NCBI GenBank assembly: GCA_028564925.1 | Contig: CM053033.1 | Location: 86,686,468 to 86,750,467 of the forward strand | DNA length: 64,000 nucleotides | Direction of reading: 5' to 3' | Source of the DNA: Lithobates sylvaticus | Lineage: Eukaryota > Chordata > Amphibia > Anura > Ranidae | Shown here: in pieces, positions 53,082 through 61,376 of the stretch | Position numbering within the stretch: the first letter of the stretch is position 1 | Layout: each line of letters opens with the position of its first letter | The notes under the pieces: model-generated | Told to the model about the DNA's origin: nothing | The model's database searches: none | Seen by the model: the letters and a program-made list of their open reading frames with translations, nothing else | Translations under genes and position numbers: made by a program

Positions 53082-54071
53082 CCACTTAAGGACTGGAAGG
53101 ATTTACCCCCTTAATGACCAGGCCATTTTTTTGCGATACGGCATTGGGTCGTTTTAACTGACAATTGCGCGGTCGCGCGACGTTGTACCCAAACAAAACT
53201 GATGTCCTTTCTTTCCCACAAATAGAGCTTTCTTTAGGTGGGATATTTGATCACCTCTGCGGTTTTTATTTTTCACGCTAAAAACAAAAAAAGACCGACA
53301 ATTTTGAAAAAAAAAACATTACTTTTTGCTATAATAAATATCTCCCCCCCCCCCCCCCCCCCAAAAAAATTGAAAAAATAAATTTCTTCATCAGTTTAGG
53401 CCAATATGTATTTCTACATATTTTCGGTAAAAGAAAAAAAAAAAAAAATCACAATAAGGGTATATTGATTGGTTTGTGCAATAGTTGTAGCATCTACAAA
53501 ATAGGGAATAGATTTATGGCGTTTTTATTATTATTCTTATTTTTTTTACTAGTAATGGCGGTGAGCAGTGATTTTTAGCGGGACTGCGACATTGTTGCGG
53601 ACAGATCGGACACTTTTTTGGGACCAGTGACATTTATACTGCGATCAGTGCTATAAAAATGCACTGCTTACTGTATAAATGACACTAGCAGGGAAGGGGT
53701 TAACACCAGGGGCGATCAAGGGGTTAAATGTGTTCCCTGGGAGGTGTTTCTAACTGTGGGGGGATTGGACTGACTGGGAGTACAGAGAGATCGCTGTTCC
53801 TAAACACTAGGAACAGACGATCACTCTATAGTCCCCTGACAGAACGGGGATTTGTTTGTTTACATTGACAGATCCCCATTCTGGTTCTCTGTGGAGCAAT
53901 CACAGGTGGCCGGCAAACATCGTGGTCGCAGGCCGCACGCATCTGCTCCAGGGCCGTGGGTGTGTGTGCGCCCGCTGTAGCTATTGCACAAAGTGACATA
54001 CAGCTACGGCGATACGGCGAATAGAGCCGACCTGCCGCAGTATAACTGCGGCGGCTGGTCGGCAAATGTGG
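53082..54071 (+). mobile_element. TTAACCACTT-family element, 1-kb copy
   Basis: The left terminus is TCAACCACTTAAGGACTGG (TTAA decayed to TCAA) and the right terminus ATGTGG followed by TTAA at 54,072. Interior phrases GGTGGGATATTTGATCACC, GGGACTGCGACATTG and GGGGTTAACACCAGGGGCG match the other copies. A poly-C run lies at 53,345-53,362. No gene. Confidence 0.75.
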
Positions 54072-54184
54072 TTAATGCAACATTTTTTAGACTTTATAAC
54101 CACTTTAATTGTTAGGGTTTACATACATTTTAAAGGGTGTCTACTATTCCTCTGCAGACCTTTGTAGCTTACTTATGAGTCTAT

Positions 54185-54715
54185 TTAAAGTGATATTAAA
54201 GGCTTGTTATACTTACAAGCCCTGTGCAGCGGTTTTGCACAGAATAGCCCAGATCCTCCTCCTCTTCTTGGGTCCCTCGCCATCGCTCCTGGCCCCTTCC
54301 TCCTGTCGAGTGTCCCGGAGCAAGCCCCAAGCTTGCAATGGGGGCACCCAAGCAGGCTCACTCCCAAGCCATGGCTATGCGTGTCCATTCACACACAGAG
54401 ATGTGGCTTAGCCCTGCCACCTCTCTTACCTCATTAGCTTCCTGGCTGTGATTGACATCAGCAGGAGCCAATGGCTGCCGCTGCCATTTCAGCCACTGAG
54501 GAGAGAGAGTCCACGAAGAGCCAGGGCTCTTGTGCAACATCGTGGATCACGATGGGGCTCAGGTAAGTATTGGGGGGAGGGGCTGCTGCCCAGTTTTTTT
54601 TCTTGTCAAATTCTTAATTGGACAAGCTGAAGTTAAAAGCCGATTGGCTACTATGCACGGATGCACTAGATTTTGCACTCTCCAGTTTTAGTAAATCAAC
54701 CCCATAATCGTCTGT
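54185..54715. mobile_element. TTAA-type MITE start plus half of a second MITE
   Basis: TTAAAGTGATATTAAAGGC at 54,185 is a frog MITE start. GGATCCTCC-like and CTGATGTCAATC-like interior follows. At about 54,600-54,710 the end of a second family (TTTTAGTAAATCAACCCC, same as 55,127-55,304) is present in one half only. No gene. Confidence 0.45.
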
Positions 54716-55126
54716 ATTTAAATATATTTAATATATAAATGTTTGTTTATATGAATTATTTGATTCACACGACTGTATGTCTTTATTGTATTTAAGCACA
54801 CTTTTTATCTTGGACCCGGGTCTCACCTGGTGGGGGAATGATATTCTTCTAAGGTGGATGTTGTAGTTGTGTTTGCTATAATCTTATGAATATTACAGTA
54901 TACATATTGTAATGATTTTTTTTTTAATTAGTCTTTCTTAATATACAAGAATTGTAAAATAAAGAATCTCTGCAAAGTGATTTAAATTACATTATAAAAA
55001 ACACAAACTGAATTACATAAGCATTCACCCTCTTCCAGTCAGTATTGAAAATAGGCAAGTAATAACAGTAGGATAGGGCTATCTTTGCACATCTGCACAC
55101 AATATTTCTTTTCGTTTGGGATCACT
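54716..55126. other. AT-rich unassigned spacer
   Basis: AT-rich sequence with no gene or recognised repeat. It may be unique host DNA. Confidence 0.4.
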
Positions 55127-55304
55127 GAGGATGATTTACTAAAATTGGTGCGCACAGAATCTGGTACAGCTATGCATAGTAACCAGTTGGCTTCTATTTT
55201 TTTTTTTGTAAAATCTTAAACAAGCTAAAGTGAGAAGCTGATTGGTTACTATGCACAGCCACAACAGATTCTGGGTGCAGCAGTTTTAGTAAATCTTCCT
55301 CATT
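55127..55304. mobile_element. MITE with GATTTACTAAAA termini
   Basis: The left GAGGATGATTTACTAAAATT and right TTTTAGTAAATCTTCCTC arms are inverted over about 70 bases. Both include CTATGCATAGTAACCA or GGTTACTATGCACAG. No gene. Confidence 0.7.
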
Positions 55305-55879
55305 GTCTTGCTGAAAGACAAAACTTCTGGCTAGGCCCAAGTTTCTTGGAGAACCTGTCAGGTTTTCAATTAGGATTGTTCAGCAAGTATTCCTCTCTCA
55401 TAAGTCTGTGCTGCCTTGTTGCAGCAGGGAGTTGTTAAAGTGGAATTGCAGGATAAATTATTTTCGGTCTGCTCCGGTTACGTGGTCTCCTCTGTGCCAG
55501 CCATCACTGGCTGCAAGGGAGGGTGATCGACAGTGGCTGGTTATGCCTGCAGCAGTGATGTCATATATAGGCTTACTATGACCCATCTAGTGTTGGTGCT
55601 CCTTCCTTTCCCCTGCAGTGGTGCTGGCCAACACAGGGGAGCGGGATAACAGAACCGAACTGGAGCGGCCTGAAAATAGGCAAGTGTACACATTTTTCTT
55701 ACACAGCTTAGTAAGCATACGTGTTAGGGAGGGGGACAGTTTTAATAGTAGTTAGGTTATCCTGGAATTCTATTTTAACTACTCAAGTTTACTGCGTAGT
55801 TAAGGAAAATTGTTAAACCATTAGGAGGGTCAGTCTTTGTGTTTTTAATTAAACCAGGAAGAGTCTCAACCACAGCAGG
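55305..55879. other. Spacer with a TTAA-type repeat start
   Basis: TTAAAGTGGAATTGCAGG at 55,435 looks like another TTAA-type MITE head. Otherwise no gene. It lies 3' of SFT2D3 (which reads leftward) and leads into the tandem repeat of its tail. Confidence 0.4.
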
Positions 55880-56345
55880 GCTTTTAAGTCATCTCAGGTT
55901 CACACTGGAATCTCAAGAACCTAACACCAGAGCAGGGCCCTTAGTCTGGCATGGGTCCCAAAGCAGTCTCTTTTATTGGTCACTGTTCACACTGACAGGG
56001 GCTTTGGAGAGAAGACTTCTTTCCAAAATTCAACACCAAAGCAGAGCCCTTGGTCCGGAATGGGGTTCCACAGTGGCCTCCTGGTGTTCATGGGTGACTC
56101 CTCACACTTGCAGGGTTTGAAGACTCATTTCCTAAAATGAACTGAGCACAGCCCTTAGTCCAGAGTGGGCTGCAAAGCAGTCTCTTGGATTTTATGGGTC
56201 GCTTTTCACACTGGTATGGTTTTGAACATTCTTTTTCAAAAATGAACACCAAAGCAGAGCCTGTAGTCCGGCATGGGTCCCATAGTGGTCTCCTGGTGTT
56301 CATGGGTGGCTTCTCACACTGGTAGGGCTTTGGAGACTCCTTTCT
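55880..56345 (-). repeat. Tandem repeat starting in the last SFT2D3 codons
   Basis: About four diverged units of roughly 105-120 bp. Each contains, on the plus strand, CACACTG..AGGGCTTTGGAGA-, then CACCAAAGCAGAGCCC, TCCGGCATGGGTCC and CTCCTGGTGTTCATGGGT-like phrases. Units start near 55,890, 55,992, 56,107 and 56,210. The unit nearest the gene includes the final codons and stop of SFT2D3 (complement of TCACACTGGTAGGGCTTTGG, 56,314-56,333). The repeat therefore overlaps coding sequence and fills the presumed 3' UTR. Confidence 0.75.
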
Positions 56346-56928
56346 TCACCAGGCTTCCACAAAGTCCACTGATATACCGTCTTCCTGCGGCTCCGCCTGG
56401 GAGCATCCCCAGCAGCAGGGCGGCTCCGGTGATGATCTGCGCGGCAGCCCCCAGCACAGTGAGAGAGGTACTGCGGATCCCAAGTGCGGAATACAGCGTC
56501 CCACCAAGTGCCACCAGATATAGCAGGAGCCATGGATCAAGCTCTCGCAGCAGCCGGCTGGGGCCCCGCAGGAGGGCCGCAGCACACAGGCCCAGGAGGG
56601 ACCCCATGGACCACAGCATGGCGAATTTCCGGGCGCGGAGCAGCAGCAGAGGCACATACAGACCGGACAGGGCGAAACATAATGCAGCCATTCCTGCGCA
56701 CATTACAGCTCCAATCAGCCTCTGAGACCCTGACATCCCTGGCAGCAGAGGGTCTGAATCCACAGGAGTCCATGACCAGGACAATCCAGTGCTAGGAGGG
56801 GAGAGCCAGGCCTTCCATCCCCCTTCTGAGCGCTCCCCAGAGGATGAAGGCACCGAGGAAGAACTGCCACTATTTCCAGCTTTATTTTGAGCCACGTACT
56901 CCTGCAACTGTCTACTAAGATCCGCCAT
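56314..56928 (-). CDS. SFT2D3: SFT2 domain-containing protein 3 (host gene)
   Basis: A 204-residue, single-exon gene. SFT2-family proteins are small multi-pass membrane proteins of Golgi/endosome transport; yeast Sft2 acts with syntaxin-type SNAREs in retrograde fusion at the Golgi, and human SFT2D3 is also intronless (215 residues). Evidence: start MADLSRQLQEYVAQNKAG, conserved with MADLxRQLQEYLAQ in mammals; GSQRLIGAVMCAGMAALCF and LLLLRARKFAMLWSMGSLL; C terminus SKALPV. Four membrane segments lie at about 71-97, 102-120, 132-151 and 155-176; residues 18-65 form a Ser/Gly-rich cytosolic linker. The frame is open 44 codons upstream, but the ATG at 56,928 has a good context (GCTATGG) and matches the family start. 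No frame damage or retroposon hallmark is seen, and it is the only host gene recognised. In mammals it neighbours WDR33; nothing of that is seen here. Confidence 0.93.
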   Translation of the reverse strand: MADLSRQLQEYVAQNKAGNSGSSSSVPSSSGERSEGGWKAWLSPPSTGLSWSWTPVDSDPLLPGMSGSQRLIGAVMCAGMAALCFALSGLYVPLLLLRARKFAMLWSMGSLLGLCAAALLRGPSRLLRELDPWLLLYLVALGGTLYSALGIRSTSLTVLGAAAQIITGAALLLGMLPGGAAGRRYISGLCGSLVKKGVSKALPV

Positions 56929-57060
56929 AGCGGCGACACTTCCGCCTTTGTCTCTGTGTAAATAAAGATTGTTGAAAACATCCGGGCCACCGTACATAGT
57001 GGTCGCCACTAGAGGTCTGTTTCTGAGTTGCTCGTGGCCATTTTGTTGGAGACTAAACAA

Positions 57061-58237
57061 GGTACTGGTGCGTGGTGGCTGGATTTGTCCGTCTGACTGT
57101 TCCCAGCACAGGTTTATAAAGCAGCAGGAGTGTGCTGTGCATGGTAAGGACGGCTACAGTTCTGCCCAGGAATCCCCCTACCCAATTTATGGAAATCCTA
57201 GCCTTTAGCAACTAGGGAGCCTCCGGGGCTCTATGATCATTTAACTTTTCCTCTGTGTGACTCAGATCTCAGCAGCATTAAGATAAACCAGGATGCGCTG
57301 TGTGCTGGAGTCCATAGCAAGCTTTGGATAGAGTGGGTGAAGATTTAACATTTCTGTCAGGTGTTTATGTCTCTTCTGCAATAAAATGCCCCTACCTGCC
57401 TGCTTGATGTCTTCCCTGACATGTAAACTGAGCTGTGCATGCAAAGTTCAGCTTACACTGCCAACCCGATCGCTGTGTGCCAAAATGACTGCCTTCTGTG
57501 CATGCGCTGGAGTGACGTCTTTTTGCACCAGCCAATGGAGATGGCTGAAGACCAGCATTCAGGCAAGAGATGAGAAACGTTGACGGAAACTTAAGTTTAC
57601 CTTTTCCTCCCTGGCAGTAGGTCTGCCCCTTCACTGCAAGAGTTAAATGCTGGTTCAGGTCTACCAGAAAAAGTACTGGTTGCTCCTAATGTTACCTGCC
57701 AGATGTATTTGCCTTGGCCAATTGTTAGGGAGTAATTGAGTTCACCCTAAGTCTGGAATTCCCTACACTCCAGCTTGTGGACTGTACCTCAGAGTCATCA
57801 AGTCCCATACAAAGCTAGAGGCCCTGCATTGTCTTTGACACCAGAAGACCTGCAACTGCTGGAGCATAGGGGAGAAGAAGCTGTAGGCACTGGGCTTAAA
57901 GCGGGAGGCAACAACAAAGCCTGGGGAATTTTTATTGCTACCCTAGCTGTAAGTATATAATCACTTCAGTGGTGGGTTAACCCCACCTCAAAGAAAGGAT
58001 TTTTGTTTTCCCTGGAGCTCAGATTATTTAAATATGTCTTAAAGCAAAACTAACCCCTCTTATCTTTTCCAGCCAAGGAAGCTGCTATCGTAGCCTCTAT
58101 TTGATCTGCAAATGCCATGGTCCTGCAAATGTGATCTATTGTGACACCAGCCATATGATGGCTTGAGTATTTGGTTGAGATCTAACATAAGCACACTAAT
58201 AACTGTAACAGTTATCTTTCAACGAGTGCCTTGAAAG
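57061..58237. other. 5' flank of SFT2D3, no second gene seen
   Basis: Upstream of SFT2D3 (which reads leftward), presumably its promoter side. There is no clear TATA or CpG-rich block beyond about 57,060. Weak motifs such as GGAAACTTAAG and CTTAAAGC could be repeat ends. No convincing frame longer than 80 codons. Confidence 0.4.
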
Positions 58238-58240
58238 TAA

Positions 58241-58610
58241 GGGCTCTTTCACATGGGCGGACTCCACCTGCTCAGCGCGGGATCTGTCCACTGATCTCCG
58301 TTGAGCAGGCTGATGACAGGTCCGTGTCCACTCCGATTATGCAGAGCCGACACAGGTCACTTCCCTCTATGAGCAGTCAGATGTAAACAGACCGCCTGTC
58401 TGTTTACATTCGACTGTCATTCGATCTGCCAGATGGATGGAAAACGGATCCCCATCCGCCTGTTTTTAGCAGTGCGGATCGGATGTCGGCAGATGTAAAG
58501 GGACACCTGTCTTGTTTATCGCTCCATACAGAGCAATGGATGGTCCGATCGGATCTACCTAAAAAAACTGACAGGCGGACCCAATCAGTCCCCACTGTGT
58601 GAAAGGGGCC
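58241..58610. mobile_element. MITE with GGGCTCTTTCACAC termini, copy 2
   Basis: The termini are GGGCTCTTTCACATGGGCGG and GTGTGAAAGGGGCC, flanked by TAA on both sides (58,238-58,240 and 58,611-58,613). The 3-bp duplication suits a PIF/Harbinger-type MITE. Relative of 49,516-49,877. Confidence 0.8.
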
Positions 58611-58707
58611 TAACTGTTTGGGGGAACCAGTGTTGTGGTGGGGAGCGGAGGACTCCAATATAACAATGTTGCAGTGGGGGAGCATAGCAATGGTGAGTAG
58701 GGATGGG

Positions 58708-58971
58708 CCCGGTGCTCGATGCGAACCCATGTTCGCATCGAGCACCGGGTGTTCGCTCGCTCGGCGAGCCCAGAACTATTTTGGCCGCTCGCATCACGTT
58801 CGTGTGATGCGAGCGGCCCCGCAATGCATTGCGGCCGGCGCGGCCGGCGCAGTGCATTGCTGGCTGATGATTGGCCAAGCATGCACTGTGACCCCGCATG
58901 CTTGGCCAATCACAGCGCCGGAAACTCGAAGAGCCATAATTGGCTACAGGCAGGACACCTGTAGCCAATTA
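58708..58971. repeat. Series of four perfect hairpins
   Basis: Perfect stems: 58,708-58,726 with 58,731-58,749 (19 bp, 4-base loop); 58,783-58,797 with 58,804-58,818 (15 bp, 6-base loop); 58,868-58,884 with 58,896-58,912 (17 bp, 11-base loop, core TTGGCCAAGCATGC); 58,937-58,950 with 58,958-58,971 (14 bp, core TTGGCTACAGG). A perfect palindrome GCAATGCATTGC is at 58,822-58,833. They form the subterminal region of the hAT element. Confidence 0.9.
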
Positions 58972-59010
58972 CAGCTCAGGGGCTTTAGTACACGCCCCCT
59001 CTTATAAAAG
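58905..59010 (+). promoter_or_regulatory. CCAAT, GC-like and TATA boxes of the hAT element
   Basis: GGCCAATCAC (about 58,904-58,913) and AGCCAATTAC (about 58,963-58,972) are CCAAT boxes that form part of hairpins 3 and 4. CACGCCCCCTC (58,991-59,001) is a GC-like box. TATAAAAG is at 59,003-59,010. The order and spacing fit a polymerase II promoter reading into the repeat leader and the transposase. Confidence 0.7.
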
Positions 59011-59146
59011 GCCGCCACGCCGTCGGCGCCGGTCACATGCGTTCCGGCGTTAGAGAGAGCAGGATCATTCTGTGTCACTCTGCTAGATTCAGTTAGAAAG
59101 ATTTAGTTAGATAGATTCATTTAGAAAGATTCATTTAGAAAGAGGG

Positions 59147-61370
59147 GCTTGTAGTGTGTTCGTGGCAGGCAGGCACTGGCAGGCAGTGGCAGCAAACAGA
59201 GCTCCTATATTTTGTTCCCAGAAGCACCTATAGGACTTGTAGTGTGTTCGTGGCAGGCAGGCAGTGGCAGCAAACAGAGCTCCTATATTTTGTTCCCAGA
59301 AGCACCTATAGGACTTGTAGTGTGTTCGTGGCAGGCAGGCACTGGCAGCAAACAGAGCTCCTATATTTTGTTCCCAGAAGCACCTATAGGACTTGAAGTG
59401 TGTTAGTCCCATCACACAGAGCTATATTTTCTTCCCAGAAGCACCTATAGGACTTGTAGTGTGTTAGTCCCATCACACAGAGATCATATATTTTGTTCCC
59501 AGAAGCACCTATAGGACTTGAAGTGTGTTAGTCCCATCACACAGAGCTATATTTTCTTCCCAGAAGCACCTATAGGACTTGTAGTGTGTTAGTCCCATCA
59601 CACAGAGATCATATATTTTGTTCCCAGAAGCACCTATAGGACTTGTAGTGTGTTCGTGGCAGGCAGGCAGTGGCAGCAAACAGAGCTCCTATATTTTGTT
59701 CCCAGAAGCACCTATAGGACTTGTAGTGTGTTCGTGGCAGGCAGGCACTGGCAGCAAACAGAGCTCCTATATTTTGTTCCCAGAAGCACCTATAGGACTT
59801 GAAGTGTGTTAGTCCCATCACACAGAGCTATATTTTCTTCCCAGAAGCACCTATAGGACTTGTAGTGTGTTAGTCCCATCACACAGAGATCATATATTTT
59901 GTTCCCAGAAGCACCTATAGGACTTGAAGTGTGTTAGTCCCATCACACAGAGCTATATTTTCTTCCCAGAAGCACCTATAGGACTTGTAGTGTGTTAGTC
60001 CCATCACACAGAGATCATATATTTTGTTCCCAGAAGCACCTATAGGACTTGAAGTGTGTTAGTCCCATCACACAGAGCTATATTTTCTTCCCAGAAGCAC
60101 CTATAGGACTTGTAGTGTGTTAGTCCTATCACACAGAGATCATATATTTTGTTCCCAGAAGCACCTATAGGACTTGAAGTGTGTTAGTCCCATCACACAG
60201 AGCTATATTTTCTTCCCAGAAGCACCTATAGGACTTGTAGTGTGTTAGTCCCATCACACAGAGATCATATATTTTGTTCCCAGAAGCACCTATAGGACTT
60301 GAAGTGTGTTAGTCCCATCACACAGAGCTATATTTTCTTCCCAGAAGCACCTATAGGACTTGAAGTGTGTTAGTCCCATCACACAGAGATCCTATATTTT
60401 GTTCCCAGAAGCACCTATAGGACTTGAAGTGTGTTAGTCCCATCACACAGAGCTATATTTTCTTCCCAGAAGCACCTATAGGACTTGTAGTGTGTTAGTC
60501 CCATCACACAGAGATCCTATATTTTGTTCCCAGAAGCACCTATAGGACTTGAAGTGTGTTAGTCCCATCACACAGAGCTATATTTTGTTCCCAGAAGCAC
60601 CTATAGGACTTGAAGTGTGTTAGTCCCATCACACAGAGCTATATTTTGTTCCCAGAAGCACCTATAGGACTTGAAGTGTGTTAGTCCCATCACACAGAGA
60701 TCCTTTATTTTGTTCCCAGAAGCACCTATAGGACTTGAAGTGTGTTAGTCCCATCACACAGAGCTATATTTTCTTCCCAGAAGCACCTATAGGACTTGAA
60801 GTGTGTTAGTCCCATCACACAGAGATCCTATATTTTGTTCCCAGAAGCACCTATAGGACTTGAAGTGTGTTAGTCCCATCACACAGACCTATATTTTCTT
60901 CCCAGAAGCACCCATAGGACTTGTAGTGTGTTAGTCCCATCACACAGAGATCCTATATTTTGTTCCCAGAAGCACCTATAGGACTTGAAGTGTGTTAGTC
61001 CCATCACACAGAGCTATATTTTGTTCCCAGAAGCACCTATAGGACTTGAAGTGTGTTAGTCCCATCACACAGAGATCCTATATTTTGTTCCCAGAAGCAC
61101 CTATAGGACTTGAAGTGTGTTAGTCCCATCACACAGAGATCCTCTATTTTCTTTGCAGAAGCACCCATAGGACTTCTAGTGTGTTAGTGGCATCACACAG
61201 AGCTCCTATATTTTCTTCTCAGCAGCACCCACAGGACTTCTAGTGTGTTAGTGGCATCACACAGAGCTCCTATATTTTCTTTGCAGAAGCACCCATAGGA
61301 CTTCTAGTGTGTTAGTGGCATCACACAGAGCTCCTATATATTCTTCTCAGCAGCACCCACAGGACTACCG
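59147..61370 (+). repeat. Tandem array of about 34 units in the hAT leader
   Basis: The unit is centred on CCCAGAAGCACCTATAGG and ACTTGAAGTGTGTTAGTCCC, with a CACACAGAG part and a TATATTTT part. Most units are 61 or 64 bp and alternate for long stretches (TATATTTTCTTCCC against ATATATTTTGTTCCC), giving a dimer of about 125 bp. The first few are 77-78 bp with GCAGGCAGTGGCAGCAAACAG. The last four have drifted (GCACCCATAGGACTTCTAG, GTTAGTGGCATCAC). The array lies between the TATA box and the first ATG. Short open frames in it are repeat products. Confidence 0.95.
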
Positions 61371-61376
61371 ACTACA

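Noticed and set aside
56314-56928. SFT2D3 as a processed retrocopy
   Set aside because: The mammalian gene is itself intronless, the frame is undamaged, and no A tail or target duplication was seen.
56928-57060. 44-codon N-terminal extension of SFT2D3
   Set aside because: The family start MADLxRQLQEY is conserved and its ATG has a better context; the extension has no family counterpart.
58618-59007. 129-codon and similar frames in the hairpin region
   Set aside because: Frames exist on both strands because the region is palindromic and GC-rich; no domain is seen.
59147-61370. CRISPR-like repeat array
   Set aside because: Units follow each other directly with no unique spacers, and the setting is a vertebrate hAT element.
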